NCBI RefSeq assembly: GCF_018494085.1
Contig: NZ_JABBFP010000001.1
Location: forward strand, 248,001 to 312,000
Reading direction: 5' to 3'
DNA length: 64,000 nt
From: Rosenbergiella collisarenosi
GTDB lineage: Bacteria > Pseudomonadota > Gammaproteobacteria > Enterobacterales > Enterobacteriaceae
Positions 31,093-40,832 of this stretch are shown piece by piece (position 1 is the first letter of the stretch; every line of letters starts with the position of its first letter). The notes under the pieces were generated by a model that had not been told where the DNA came from, searched no databases, and saw only the letters and a program-made list of their open reading frames with translations. The position numbers were made by a program, and so were the translations under genes.

Positions 31093-31989
31093 TTATTTTT
31101 TATGCCACAGTCGACTCAATTCAATCAATATGCGGCGCGGCGACCCGCGTAGCTCTCTTTTGGTATCCACCAAAGTCACTGAGCCAGCCTGGGAGAGGGT
31201 ATGCAGCCCTTGGAGATACGGAGCATTGTGGTGGGGGGCAGTGAGTCGGTGAGAGCAAGAGAGGTCTGGCTGAGAGATACCTTCTTCAGGGAAACTCAGT
31301 AGTTGCAAGGCCCCGCCGTAGGTTTCATGGCAGTCTTGTGTCGGTAAAAATATTTTGCCGTTTGCTAAAAATGGGGTCCCCCCCATCCGCGAGCCATGAA
31401 TATCTTCTCGCAGAGTTTGGATTGGCTGTTGATCCCACGGGCCAAATAAATGGTCTGCGCTCGCTAACTTTAAGGTATTGGTTCTAGCGGCTTTCGGTGT
31501 CGGGGGCGTATAAAACATCCACCAGCGGCCAGCATGAAACAAGGGTGAAGCATCGATAGCCGCCTCAGGAAATTGAAATTCGGGAACGGCTTGCCATCGC
31601 CATGGAAATTCAATCGCACGATATAGCGTAAGCCGCCCCGACTTATAGGCTTCGGGCAGCATCCAAATCTCGCCGTCGGCTTCGAAAACGACCGGATAGG
31701 AGAGATGCCACTCTTCGCGTAACACAGGGCGATGCTCGAGAATATTCAGTTCGGCGTCTAAGACATAAGCCACGATATAGCCACGACGTGTGCGATAGTC
31801 GTAGGCTTCAACGAAGAGATACAGTAACCCTCCCTGCCACAGACCAAAGGGGTCGGCAATAAAGCACAGCGAATCGTCTGCTTCTACCCATGTGATGGGG
31901 AATGTCTCAAGTGTCCCCGCCTTGAGGACATCTTGAATAGGCGCACGGATGATCCCTACGCGCCAAATTTCGGTATTAAGTATGTCCAT
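31093..31989 (-). CDS. Beta-propeller protein (glucosamine inositolphosphorylceramide transferase N-domain-like)
   Basis: The 298-residue protein has no signal peptide. Repeated motifs such as FIADPFGLWQGGLLYLFVEAYDYRTRRGYI, PEAYKSGRLTLY and AAIDASPLFHAGRWWMFYT are typical of five-bladed glycosidase-like propellers (GH43/GH32 fold). They most recall the propeller domain found at the N-terminus of plant GINT1-type sugar transferases and in bacterial sugar-chain clusters. It is downstream of a GT4 glycosyltransferase with a 10-nt gap, so the two probably act together on a surface glycan. Activity is not known; a hydrolase, transferase or binding role are all possible. Confidence 0.65.
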   Translation of the reverse strand: MDILNTEIWRVGIIRAPIQDVLKAGTLETFPITWVEADDSLCFIADPFGLWQGGLLYLFVEAYDYRTRRGYIVAYVLDAELNILEHRPVLREEWHLSYPVVFEADGEIWMLPEAYKSGRLTLYRAIEFPWRWQAVPEFQFPEAAIDASPLFHAGRWWMFYTPPTPKAARTNTLKLASADHLFGPWDQQPIQTLREDIHGSRMGGTPFLANGKIFLPTQDCHETYGGALQLLSFPEEGISQPDLSCSHRLTAPHHNAPYLQGLHTLSQAGSVTLVDTKRELRGSPRRILIELSRLWHKK

Positions 31990-31999
31990 GTTGCCGGTT

Positions 32000-33097
32000 C
32001 TATTCTACAGAGTAGCGTTGAGTTGGGGTAAAAGGTAACTGTGCAAGGATCCGCTCAGCGGCATTGACAAATTGCTGATGGCTAAATTTTTGTAGCACAT
32101 AGTCCCGAGCCTGAATACCATAATCTTCCAACCGTTCAGGATGAGCGAAAACTTGTCTTAATGCTGAGTCGAGAGCCGTCTCAAGTGTACCCTCTAAAAC
32201 AAAACCTGTTTTTCCTTCTTGTACGGCGTCACGCATTTCTCCCACGGGCGTAGCCATGACGGGCAGCCCAACATTCATCGCTTCGTGTAACGCCAAGCAC
32301 ATTCCTTCATATCGCGAGGGCTGCACATAGAGATGTAAACTGGAGAGGAATGTATTCACCTCGGCAGAAAAACCGGGTAAAGAGACAATATCCTGAAGGT
32401 TCTTCTCAATAATTTTATCTTCGAGTGCTTGCCGTTCCGGCCCATCGCCCAAAATCGTTAATTGTACGCGCGTACGGAGATCGGGATTTTTATCGATAAA
32501 CGTCGCTAACGCATCAATGAGCGCGGCATACTGCTTAACTTCGTGTAAGCGGCCAACACTACCGATATGTAGACGAGATTTCCCATCCCAAGGCACCGCT
32601 TGAGGGGCGTGAGCATCGCTTTGGAAAAGTGGCCAAGGAAACACCTTTTCGGCAGGGATTTGCATATTCTCGCGTAGATATTCGACAACGGTTTGTGAAT
32701 CGCCCACCCACAGCGTGGACCAGTGACGCAAACGATAGGTATAGCGACGAACACTCGCACTATGCTTAAAGCTAATTACAGGAATAGCCAGTAGTTTTGC
32801 AGCGCATTGTCCGACCAGATTACCGAAGCTTAACGAGGTCCAGATAATATCAGGGCGATCGCGACGAGTGAGCGCTAAATAAGTGGCGAGAATGATTGGT
32901 AACTTCCGACGACGTGAGGCAAGGAGCGTATAGGAAAGCCCAGCCGCCTCCAAGCGTGGAACTGCACCGAGATCCCGCGGCTCACAGGCAATAATAGAAA
33001 CCTCATGACCTAGATTTTGTAGAGTGGTCACAATATCAGGGATTGCGAATTCCGCCCCGCCTGTTTCAAGACTTGTAACGAGATAATGAATTTTCAT
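32000..33097 (-). CDS. Glycosyltransferase family 4
   Basis: The 365-residue protein has the GT-B fold of family GT4. The N-terminal domain starts with the acceptor-side loop SLETGGAEFAIPDIV; the C-terminal domain has SVGRLHEVKQY for the nucleotide sugar and the retaining-enzyme motif SRYEGMCLALHEAM (E-x7-E). Family members transfer a sugar from a nucleotide donor to a growing glycan or lipid at the inner face of the membrane. It is the first gene of a two-gene operon with the propeller protein. The ATG at 33097 follows AGGGG at 7 nt; the TTG before it was not used. Donor and acceptor unknown. Confidence 0.88.
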   Translation of the reverse strand: MKIHYLVTSLETGGAEFAIPDIVTTLQNLGHEVSIIACEPRDLGAVPRLEAAGLSYTLLASRRRKLPIILATYLALTRRDRPDIIWTSLSFGNLVGQCAAKLLAIPVISFKHSASVRRYTYRLRHWSTLWVGDSQTVVEYLRENMQIPAEKVFPWPLFQSDAHAPQAVPWDGKSRLHIGSVGRLHEVKQYAALIDALATFIDKNPDLRTRVQLTILGDGPERQALEDKIIEKNLQDIVSLPGFSAEVNTFLSSLHLYVQPSRYEGMCLALHEAMNVGLPVMATPVGEMRDAVQEGKTGFVLEGTLETALDSALRQVFAHPERLEDYGIQARDYVLQKFSHQQFVNAAERILAQLPFTPTQRYSVE

Positions 33098-33817
33098 CAA
33101 CTTACCCCTAAGAGTAGACGCCTAAGCGACAAATAGAGATGATCCTTGTCATACCATAAGAGCATTTCTTTTTCGCCGCGATTCTTATGCTATTTTGCCT
33201 GCCACAAGTTAAACAAATCTTATACACGATCGGATAACAGAGTGTTTAAACACGACGCCCTAATGTGGCGATCGATACCCGATGAGTAATAAATGCAACT
33301 GATTGTTTTTATTGTAAAAAATTATTTTCGTGGATCTTATCCGTGTTGGCGGAGTAATTTTAATTTCATTTATTATAATGTAAAGGTTTTATTAAGAGGG
33401 AAGTTAAAGGTTAGGGGGCTAATCATAATAATTAAGATTAAAAAGTTAAATAAATACAATGGCTTCTTATATAGTCTGTCTGCCTGATACCATTTATTTA
33501 GTTTCTTAACTTTATTTTTATCCAAATTATCAAAGTATTACTTCCGATAGCGAGTAAAGAATAAAAACCATAACTACGTCACAAAAATGAGATATGGGCG
33601 AATCTGCGAAAAAGGGCGGTGCTAGCGTTAGGGCGCAATGATATTAATTTTATTTATTAATTTATTCGCCTCCCACTGCGTTGACCCGGTTACGCGTCAT
33701 GGTTTTAGCGCGAGAGTAAATATCGAGTTATCACCGCCAGATGAATAAGGGTAACCCTTGATAATTTTTGGTGATAGTTTGTCAGCCCCTACTTCGACGG
33801 TAAGTAGGGGCGATACA
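33098..33817. other. Long AT-rich intergenic region
   Basis: About 720 bp without a convincing gene. It is AT-rich, especially 33280-33560. The only open frame (33293-33487) has no ribosome binding site and a low-complexity Ile/Lys/Tyr composition. The right end holds the hairpin listed separately. The left end should contain the promoter of the GT4 operon. I see nothing else that I can name. Confidence 0.6.
33785..33811 (-). terminator. Hairpin downstream of the ACS transporter
   Basis: GCCCCTACTT pairs perfectly with AAGTAGGGGC across a 7-nt loop, 6 nt after the transporter stop codon. No T tract follows on the minus strand, so it is an atypical terminator. Confidence 0.55.
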
Positions 33818-35113
33818 TTATAAAGCTTTACGCGGGAAGAGTTTCGGCGATACCGCCGGTGGGCTAACGGTAGTTTTTACTTTATAGATACAGGCCACCG
33901 AAGCCAGTAGTGCTATCGCCATAAAACTGTATGAAGCATTTGGATTTCCAGTTAGCCCATTTAAAAACCCAACAAAATAGGCGCCGAGAAAAGCCCCTAA
34001 TGCGCCAAAGCTATTGATTAAACCGATAGCGATTCCAGATACATTACGTGGCAGTAATTCGGGGATAAGAGCAAAAAAGGGTCCATAAGGCGCGTACATA
34101 CAAGCCGCCGCGAGAGTAAGTAAGCCGTAAGACCACCAGAAATGACTGTCTCCAATAAAAAATGAACCGGTAAAAGCGAGCCCAGCAACGGCGAGTAATG
34201 GCCATATAAAAAGCTTACGATTCTGTAGCTTATCCGATAACCACGACACCACCAGCATTAAACAGATGGCAGCAAAATAAGGCGGTGCGGATAACCAGCC
34301 AACAGAGACAATATCCATGGAAGAGGCCGATTTTAGGATAGACGGTAGCCACATCATAAATCCGTAAACGCCGACACTCCATAGCGCATGAGCGGCCGAT
34401 AGTAGGACGACAGAAGAGGATCGTAATGCCTGACCGTAATCACGGACCGGCGTGATCGCTTCTTGTTCTTTATCCATCGCCTGTTGTAGATCGTTTTTCT
34501 CTTCCTCAGACAACCAATTCACGTCAGCCGGTTTATCTCTAACAAAAATCCACCATACGACCGCCCAGATAATGGCGGGGATCCCTTCGATGATAAACAT
34601 TTCTCGCCACCCGAAGGCATGAATCAAATAGCCGGACACGACAGACATCCAGAGTACGGTAACCGGATTGCCTAAGACTAAAAAAGTATTGGCTCGTGAA
34701 CGTTCTGCTTTGGTAAACCAAGTACTGATATAGATCAGCATAGAGGGCATGACCGCCGCCTCGACGACACCCAAAATAAATCGGATCACCATAAGCGTTG
34801 GGATATTACTGACTAACCCGGTAGCGGTGGCACAGAGCCCCCATAGAACTAAGCAGACAAAAATTAGCTTACGCACGCTACGCTTCATGGCATAGATCGA
34901 ACCTGGCACTTGGAAGAAAAAGTAGGCCAAGAAGAACAATGCGCCAATTAGCGAAGAGGTACTTTTAGAAATACCTAAATCTTGCTCGATACCCGATGCG
35001 GCGGCGAAGCCATAGTTAGCGCGGTCTAGATAAGCCAGACTGTAAGTGATAAAAATGATCGGCATTAAGTACCACCACCGCCGAGGACTACGTTTTTTTA
35101 TGGTATGTGTCAT
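33818..35113 (-). CDS. MFS transporter, anion:cation symporter (ACS) family
   Basis: The 431-residue protein has 12 transmembrane helices and the ACS-family start RRWWYLMPIIFITYSLAYLDRANYGFA. This branch includes transporters of hexuronates, galactonate, glucarate and phthalate. The loop GYLIHAFGWREMFIIEGIPAIIWAVVW is also typical. The ATG at 35113 was chosen because GAGG lies 5 nt upstream; the upstream ATG at 35152 lacks a site. It is divergent from the pyroglutamate genes with a 207-bp gap, so it may share their control, but its substrate cannot be read from sequence. Confidence 0.83.
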   Translation of the reverse strand: MTHTIKKRSPRRWWYLMPIIFITYSLAYLDRANYGFAAASGIEQDLGISKSTSSLIGALFFLAYFFFQVPGSIYAMKRSVRKLIFVCLVLWGLCATATGLVSNIPTLMVIRFILGVVEAAVMPSMLIYISTWFTKAERSRANTFLVLGNPVTVLWMSVVSGYLIHAFGWREMFIIEGIPAIIWAVVWWIFVRDKPADVNWLSEEEKNDLQQAMDKEQEAITPVRDYGQALRSSSVVLLSAAHALWSVGVYGFMMWLPSILKSASSMDIVSVGWLSAPPYFAAICLMLVVSWLSDKLQNRKLFIWPLLAVAGLAFTGSFFIGDSHFWWSYGLLTLAAACMYAPYGPFFALIPELLPRNVSGIAIGLINSFGALGAFLGAYFVGFLNGLTGNPNASYSFMAIALLASVACIYKVKTTVSPPAVSPKLFPRKAL

Positions 35114-35320
35114 GTTGACCTCAAATGCCCTGATTGCAGAAGAATGAGCCATAACCTAGCAGGCGCTCAGTTGCCAAAACCTCGGGGCGATCACTGTTTT
35201 ATGTGTTAAAAAAGGGTGTTACCAGATATGTGAGGCCCTCTGGATATTCTTGGCATTCATAGAGTGAATAGCCATAGACATTAAGGCGCAATCGACACCA
35301 AATATCAGAGTGGGAGAACT

Positions 35321-36058
35321 ATGCGACAGATCGATCTCAATGCAGATTTGGGGGAAGGCAGTCCTCACGATGCTGAACTTTTAACCCTTGTTACCTCTGC
35401 GAACATTGCCTGTGGTTTTCATGCAGGGGACGCTATTACGATGTTAACCAGCGTTCGTGAAGCGATACGAAATGGGGTGGCAGTCGGCGCTCATCCAAGC
35501 TTTCCCGATCGTGATAATTTTGGTCGCACGGCAATGAGTCTGCCTCCCACCACCGTGTATGTACAAACGCTCTACCAAATTGGCGCGTTAGCTGCCATCA
35601 CACAGTCGCAGGGGGCGGCGCTACGCCATGTTAAACCGCACGGCATGTTGTACAACCAAGCCGCACGTGACCCGCTGTTAGCGGACGCTATTGCGCAAGC
35701 TGTATTCGATACTGATCCCTCACTGATCTTAGTGGGATTAGCCGGTAGCGACTTGATCAGTGCCGCTGAGCACTACGGCCTAGCGACTCGCCAAGAAGTC
35801 TTTGCTGATCGCGGCTATCAAGCTGATGGCTCGCTCGTACCGCGAACCCAATCTGGCGCGATGATCGAGGACGAAGACCATGCTTTGGCACAAAGTTTGC
35901 TGATGATCGAGGCTGGTGAGGTACAGGCGGTGACGGGCGAGCGAGTTGCCGTTCGCGCGCAAACGCTATGTTTACATGGAGACGGCCCGCATGCGCTAGC
36001 GTTTGCGCGCCGCCTACGCCAAGCCTTCGATGAAAAAAATATTAACGTCATCGCTTAA
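35321..36058 (+). CDS. pxpA: 5-oxoprolinase subunit A (LamB/YcsF family)
   Basis: The 245-residue protein matches PxpA (YbgL/YcsF family): [10 protein letters not shown] at the start, [37 protein letters not shown] and [17 protein letters not shown]. PxpA works with PxpB and PxpC to open 5-oxoproline to glutamate with ATP. Neither pxpB nor pxpC is found here; instead the gene heads a likely operon with a DUF969/DUF979 membrane pair and pyroglutamyl peptidase. The missing partners must be elsewhere if the enzyme is active. GGGAGA precedes the start. Confidence 0.92.
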   Translation: MRQIDLNADLGEGSPHDAELLTLVTSANIACGFHAGDAITMLTSVREAIRNGVAVGAHPSFPDRDNFGRTAMSLPPTTVYVQTLYQIGALAAITQSQGAALRHVKPHGMLYNQAARDPLLADAIAQAVFDTDPSLILVGLAGSDLISAAEHYGLATRQEVFADRGYQADGSLVPRTQSGAMIEDEDHALAQSLLMIEAGEVQAVTGERVAVRAQTLCLHGDGPHALAFARRLRQAFDEKNINVIA

Positions 36059-36084
36059 TCCTATGCGACGAAGAGAGGTTTACG

Positions 36085-36808
36085 GTGGTAGAGAGTATGA
36101 GTTTATGGCCATTACTAGGCATTGGCGTGATTGTGATCGGATTTATTCTACGGTTTAACCCGGTATTAGTCGTGGTAGGTGCCGGGATTGTCACGGGGAT
36201 AGCGGCACAAATGCCATTGCTGACCATCTTTGAAAAGATGGGGGCAGGGTTTCTCAATACACGAAATCTTCCTTTTATCTTATTGCTACCGCTAGCCGTG
36301 ATTGGGCTTTTAGAGCGCCATGGGCTGAAAGAGCGGGCGCAGATGTGGATTACAAAAATAGAACGGGCGACGACTGGGCGTCTACTCATCATCTACCTGC
36401 TTATTTTGTGAATTGACCGCCGCATTAGGATTGACCAGTTTAGGAGGACATCCCCAGATGGTGCGGCCGTTGTTAGCACCAATGGCAGAGGGGAGTGCTG
36501 AGAAAATCTACGGACCGCTCCCCCCGGCAGTACGTTACCGTATTCAAGCGATGGCGGCGGCGACAGATAACGTGGGGCTGTTTTTTGGTGAGGATATTTT
36601 TGTCGCTTTCGGTGCCGTATTATTTATGCATAACTTCATGGTGGAATCTGCGGGGGTACAGACTGAGCCGCTACACATTGCGCTGTGGGGGATCCCAACA
36701 GCCTGTTTTGCCTTTGTGATCCATAGCTTTCGCCTTTCGCGGCTCGATCATCACCTGCGCCGCGAAATTACTAAAGCGGCGAAAGGGTATCGCGAGGGTG
36801 CATCATGA
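36085..36808 (+). pseudogene. DUF969 membrane protein gene with a +1 frameshift
   Basis: Two adjacent frames encode the two parts of one DUF969 protein. The first (36085-36411, GTG start behind AGAGAGG) runs to YLLIL and stops at TGA. The second continues from about 36410 as ELTAALGLTSLGGHPQMVRP to the end at 36808. The family normally reads straight through here (as YLxxRELTAALG). Four bases (TTGT, 36406-36409) stand where one codon is expected, so one extra T in the T run is the simplest cause. It could be a true mutation or a sequencing error; no known recoding signal is seen. DUF969 and DUF979 form a predicted two-part permease linked to 5-oxoproline use. The stop overlaps the next start (ATGA). 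Confidence 0.85.
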
Positions 36809-37800
36809 TCGTGCAACAAAATACGCTTTATGACCTAGCAGGGATGGTATTACTGGGCGTTGCGGTAATGTCGTGGCGGGATAAGCAAAACCCTCGTCGT
36901 TTAACGACCGGGCTATTCTGGGGCGTCTATGGCCTGTTATTTTTCGTTGGCGATTGGACTTACCCGCTGGTCGGGGGTAAGCGCTGGGTAGATATTAGCG
37001 TCGGGATCGCTGTGGTAGGGATGGCGTTATTGGCGGGGTTCGGTGGCGTCAGGATCGGGAGTTACTCGCCGCGAACGGTACAACAGCGCGAAGCGAGTGC
37101 GAAACGCTTGGGCAGTCGCCTTTTTATCCCGGCTTTAGCTATCCCGTTAGTGACGGTAGTCGGGGTCGTGACCTTTACCGTGATGCCGTCGATGCAGAGC
37201 CATCTGTTTGGCCCGGGTAATCATGGTACGCTCATTACGCTTTTCTCCATGACGGTGGGAACGATTATTGCTCTAATTTTGGCATGGAAAATCACTGGCG
37301 ATAGGGTGACTCAGCCGCTGCAAGAGGCACGGCGTTTACTCGATTCGGTGGGTTGTGCATTTATCCTACCGCAGATCCTCGCCATGCTTGGCTTACTCTT
37401 TACGGCAGCAGGAGTCGGAAACAGCCTGTCTTGGCTGACCGAGCACTATCTGGCGGTGGATAATCGGCTAATTGCGGTGATGGTCTATGTACTCGGCATG
37501 GCATTGCTCACCATGATCATGGGGAACGCGTTTGCCGCGTTTCCAATCGTCACTGCCGGCGTTGGGATACCCATTTTAGTCTTACAGCAAGGGGGAAATC
37601 CGGCAGTAATGGCAGCAATCGGCATGTTTTCTGGCTACTGTGGCACCTTGATGACGCCAATGGCCGCCAATTTTAATATCGTTCCTGCCGCCTTATTGGG
37701 GTTGCCTGACAAGAATGCGGTCATCAAAGCGCAGATCCCCACTGGCCTATCGTTACTCGTCGTAAACATAGCGCTGCTTTATTTTTTGATGTTTTTGTAA
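36805..37800 (+). CDS. DUF979 family membrane protein, predicted 5-oxoproline permease part
   Basis: The 331-residue membrane protein has about 9-10 hydrophobic segments and belongs to the DUF979 family, always found next to DUF969. Conserved pieces include MGNAFAAFPIVTAGVGIPILV and SGYCGTLMTPMAANFNIVPAALLGL, which resemble substrate loops of ion-transporter-superfamily carriers. The start overlaps the end of the DUF969 gene by 4 nt. Its neighbours pxpA and pcp suggest uptake of pyroglutamate or of pyroglutamyl peptides. With its partner frameshifted, function may be lost. Confidence 0.85.
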   Translation: MIVQQNTLYDLAGMVLLGVAVMSWRDKQNPRRLTTGLFWGVYGLLFFVGDWTYPLVGGKRWVDISVGIAVVGMALLAGFGGVRIGSYSPRTVQQREASAKRLGSRLFIPALAIPLVTVVGVVTFTVMPSMQSHLFGPGNHGTLITLFSMTVGTIIALILAWKITGDRVTQPLQEARRLLDSVGCAFILPQILAMLGLLFTAAGVGNSLSWLTEHYLAVDNRLIAVMVYVLGMALLTMIMGNAFAAFPIVTAGVGIPILVLQQGGNPAVMAAIGMFSGYCGTLMTPMAANFNIVPAALLGLPDKNAVIKAQIPTGLSLLVVNIALLYFLMFL

Positions 37801-37809
37801 GGAGTGTCA

Positions 37810-38454
37810 GTGAAAACAGTCTTACTTACCGGTTTCGACCCTTTCGGCGGAGAGGAGATTAACCCGTCTTGGGAGGTAGTATCGCGACTCGAGGGATTTT
37901 CCAGTGAGGGCTATCGCGTTATCTGCTTACAACTCCCTTGCGTATTTGGCACATCGATCGACGTATTATTGGCTGCCATTGAGACTCATAGCCCCTCTGT
38001 CGTTATCGCGGTGGGGCAAGCCGGAGGCCGAACCGATCTCTCCATCGAGCGTGTGGCGATTAATATCAATGATGCACGGATCCCCGACAATCAAGGCCAG
38101 CAGCCCATCGATCAACCTATTGCTGTGGATGGGCCTGCCGCATTGTTCAGTACACTGCCGATCAAGTCGATAGTGACGGCGTTGCACCAGCACGGTATCC
38201 CTTCCTCCGTCTCTCAAACCGCGGGAACCTACGTTTGTAATCATGTTATGTATGGATTACTGCATGCTTTACGCGATAAGCCGTGGATTAGGGGGGGATT
38301 CATTCATATTCCTTATCTTCCCCAACAAGCCTGTGCTCACCCAGGTAGCGCGAGTATGGCGGCGGATACCGTTAAGCTAGGGCTAGAGATCGCTATTCGT
38401 ACGGCCTTACGCGTTGAGGTTGATGAGCGAGTCACTGGTGGGGCAACGCATTAG
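37810..38454 (+). CDS. pcp: Pyroglutamyl-peptidase I
   Basis: The 214-residue cysteine peptidase (E. coli type 215) has the start [22 protein letters not shown] and the catalytic triad Glu80 (SIERVAIN), Cys143 ([11 protein letters not shown]) and His166 ([10 protein letters not shown]). It removes N-terminal pyroglutamate from peptides in the cytoplasm. The GTG at 37810 is chosen because AAGGAG lies 5 nt before it and the sequence then aligns with the family start; a GTG at 37804 overlaps that site. It closes the pyroglutamate gene set and supplies the substrate of 5-oxoprolinase. Confidence 0.95.
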   Translation: MKTVLLTGFDPFGGEEINPSWEVVSRLEGFSSEGYRVICLQLPCVFGTSIDVLLAAIETHSPSVVIAVGQAGGRTDLSIERVAININDARIPDNQGQQPIDQPIAVDGPAALFSTLPIKSIVTALHQHGIPSSVSQTAGTYVCNHVMYGLLHALRDKPWIRGGFIHIPYLPQQACAHPGSASMAADTVKLGLEIAIRTALRVEVDERVTGGATH

Positions 38455-38970
38455 ATATTCTTTATCTCTCAATTCTATTTAACGAAGACGACACTACTTT
38501 CCTTCTCAGGCGTTCGGCAGCGCTTGAGGAGGATTTTTATATTTGAGAATAGAATAATTTCAATAATGTATTATTGAGCGTTCTATTTAATATAGTAAAC
38601 TAAGGCTTTTAAATAATAGCCTAGGTATACAATGTGAATAGCTGAGTTGTAGAGCCTTTCCAAGGCTAATATATTATAACCTACGTCACAGATTTTGATT
38701 ATGGTGAAGAACCCGAAAATCAACCGCTTTTCAGAGTTAACTTCTAATAATTGCTTTGCTTTTGATTTAAATTTCCACCCTATCGACATTATGCGATATT
38801 TTATTTCATAAAAAACCAATAGAGGTAAATTACCTATGTCAATGGTAGACGATTTCATTGATGCTCGATTATTTTGATTTAGGCTAATCTCATATAATGT
38901 CTCGACACGGTTTTTTTAACGACGTTCTGCTAATTAAAATAATTAAATCTTTTAAAATGAGACGACAATC
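38455..38970. other. Intergenic region before the chb operon
   Basis: A 516-bp AT-rich gap. A terminator-like hairpin lies at its left (separate entry) and a candidate promoter at its right: a perfect TATAAT at 38893-38898 with a poor -35 (TTATTT, 18-nt spacer), about 73 bp upstream of chbB. The leftward open frame at 38583-38858 looks non-coding. No clear ChbR, NagC or CRP site could be named by eye. Confidence 0.45.
38505..38538 (+). terminator. Terminator-like hairpin after pcp
   Basis: CTCAGGCG pairs with CGCTTGAG (one G-U pair, 8-nt loop), followed after 5 nt by TTTTT. It lies 50 nt after the pcp stop. Confidence 0.5.
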
Positions 38971-39291
38971 ATGGAAAGAAAATTCATCTATCTATTCTGC
39001 TCTGCGGGTATGTCTACATCACTTCTGGTCACCAAAATGCGTGAGCAAGCTAATAAGTATAATGTTCCCGTTGTTATAGAAGCCTTCCCAGAAACGCTCT
39101 TAGGAGAAAAAGGTGAGCAAGCTGATATTATCTTATTAGGGCCTCAAATCTCCTATATGTTACCTGAATTTAAAGCAACATTCCCCGCAAAGCCTATCGA
39201 GGTTATCGATTCAATTCTCTATGGTAAAGTTGATGGATTAGCGGTATTGAAATTCGCAATAGGATTAATAAAAAGTAGTCATAGTGAATGA
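38971..39291 (+). CDS. chbB: Chitobiose/cellobiose PTS enzyme IIB
   Basis: The 106-residue protein is a free-standing lactose/cellobiose-family IIB domain. The phosphorylated cysteine is in [13 protein letters not shown] (Cys10) at the expected N-terminal place; [13 protein letters not shown] is the matching conserved core. It passes phosphate from IIA to the sugar in the IIC channel. It is the first gene of an operon with the same order as E. coli chbBCARFG. Confidence 0.95.
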   Translation: MERKFIYLFCSAGMSTSLLVTKMREQANKYNVPVVIEAFPETLLGEKGEQADIILLGPQISYMLPEFKATFPAKPIEVIDSILYGKVDGLAVLKFAIGLIKSSHSE

Positions 39292-39423
39292 TACAATATG
39301 GTTTAATTATCCTTCTAATAGATATCAAAATAGTTAGTATAACTTTTTAATTAATATCGATTTACTATGGTCTTCATTGTCTATAAGTATATCGGGTTTT
39401 TATAGCATTTACAGGTGTTGGTT

Positions 39424-40782
39424 ATGAGTAAGGTTATTAATTGTCTTGAAAGTATTTTACTCCCTTTTGCCATAAAAATAGGGCGGCAGCCTCATATTAA
39501 TGCGATTAAGAATGGTTTTATTAAATTAATGCCTCTTACCTTGGCTGGGGCAATGTTTGTATTAATTAATAATGTCCTTCTCAGCTTTGGAGAGGGGGCG
39601 TTTTTCTATTCACTGGGAATACGTTTAGAGCCGACAACCATTGAGACATTAAACAGTTTCAAGGCGGTTGGTGGTAATGTCTACAATGGCACGCTAGGGA
39701 TAATGTCATTAATGGCTCCATTCTTTATCGGGTCAGCATTAGCCGATGAACGTAAAGTGGATGCAATGGCCGCAGGGCTATTGGCTGTGGCGGCTTTCAT
39801 GACTGTGACGCCGTACAACGTTGGTGACGCCTACGCCGTTAGCGCTAACTGGTTAGGGGGAGCGAATGTTATTTCTGGAATGGTTATAGGGATTGTCGTC
39901 GCTGAAGTATTCACGTTTATCGTTCGTCGCAACTGGGTTATACGGTTACCCGAAAGCGTCCCTACCTCTGTTTCCCGCTCTTTTTCTGCCGTTATTCCAG
40001 GATTTATTATTTTATCAATAATGGGAATAATTTCTTTTGGATTCACCCACTGGGGAACTAATTTCCATCAAATTATTATGGACATGATTTCTACCCCGCT
40101 AGCGTCTTTAGGGGCAGTAGTCGGTTGGGCTTATGTATTATTAGTCCCGCTTTTATGGTTTTTTGGGGTTCATGGTGCACTCGCGCTATCGGCCCTTGAT
40201 AGTGCAATAATGACGCCTTGGGCATTAGAAAATGTTGCCACTTATCAGCAATACGGCTCTGTCGATGCGGCACTTGAAGCAGGTAAAACCTTCCATCTGT
40301 GGGCCAAGCCAATGCTGGACTCCTATATTTTCCTAGGGGGGTCCGGGGCAACACTTGGGTTAATTCTCGCTATTTTTATTGCATCGCGTCGTGCTGACCA
40401 TCGTCAGATGGCTAAATTAGCATTACCTTCCGGGCTATTTCAGATAAATGAGCCAATTCTCTTCGGCTTACCCATTATTATGAACCCGATTATGTTTATT
40501 CCTTTTATTCTGATTTCACCTCTACTGGCTGGTATTACTGTGACAGCTTATTATTTAGGTATTATCCCCCCGATGACCAATATTGCACCGTGGACAATGC
40601 CGACAGGCTTGAGCGCCTTTTTCAATACCAATGGTAGTGTGGCCGCCTTTCTGTTAGCCATCGTTAACCTAGCGGTTGCAACGCTTACCTATCTACCGTT
40701 TGTGATTATCTCTAATAAAGCACAAGCCACCCTTGAACAAGAGGAGACCGAAGAAGATATCGCAAACTCTTTAAAATTCTAA
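39424..40782 (+). CDS. chbC: Chitobiose/cellobiose PTS permease IIC
   Basis: The 452-residue inner-membrane protein has about ten helices and the family features [14 protein letters not shown] and [24 protein letters not shown], where the glutamate/asparagine pair sits at the sugar site. It brings in N,N'-diacetylchitobiose or cellobiose while the sugar is phosphorylated. The ATG at 39424 is preferred over the GTG/TTG codons just before it, with AGG 7 nt upstream. The 132-nt gap after chbB carries the ChiX small-RNA target in E. coli; no similar sequence is recognised here. Confidence 0.94.
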   Translation: MSKVINCLESILLPFAIKIGRQPHINAIKNGFIKLMPLTLAGAMFVLINNVLLSFGEGAFFYSLGIRLEPTTIETLNSFKAVGGNVYNGTLGIMSLMAPFFIGSALADERKVDAMAAGLLAVAAFMTVTPYNVGDAYAVSANWLGGANVISGMVIGIVVAEVFTFIVRRNWVIRLPESVPTSVSRSFSAVIPGFIILSIMGIISFGFTHWGTNFHQIIMDMISTPLASLGAVVGWAYVLLVPLLWFFGVHGALALSALDSAIMTPWALENVATYQQYGSVDAALEAGKTFHLWAKPMLDSYIFLGGSGATLGLILAIFIASRRADHRQMAKLALPSGLFQINEPILFGLPIIMNPIMFIPFILISPLLAGITVTAYYLGIIPPMTNIAPWTMPTGLSAFFNTNGSVAAFLLAIVNLAVATLTYLPFVIISNKAQATLEQEETEEDIANSLKF

Positions 40783-40832
40783 TAACGATAGGGCATCGAT
40801 TATCGTTTATTCCTAAGTAGCGAGGGCAGACT

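Noticed and set aside
33293..33487. 64-codon open frame in the long AT-rich gap
   Set aside because: Low-complexity composition, no ribosome binding site, no family features.
36405..36415. Programmed +1 frameshifting in DUF969
   Set aside because: No slippery codon with good re-pairing (TTG TGA) and no Shine-Dalgarno-like stimulator upstream; an indel or sequencing error is simpler.
38583..38858. 91-codon leftward frame before chbB
   Set aside because: AT-rich, no ribosome binding site, points away from the operon, and has no family features.
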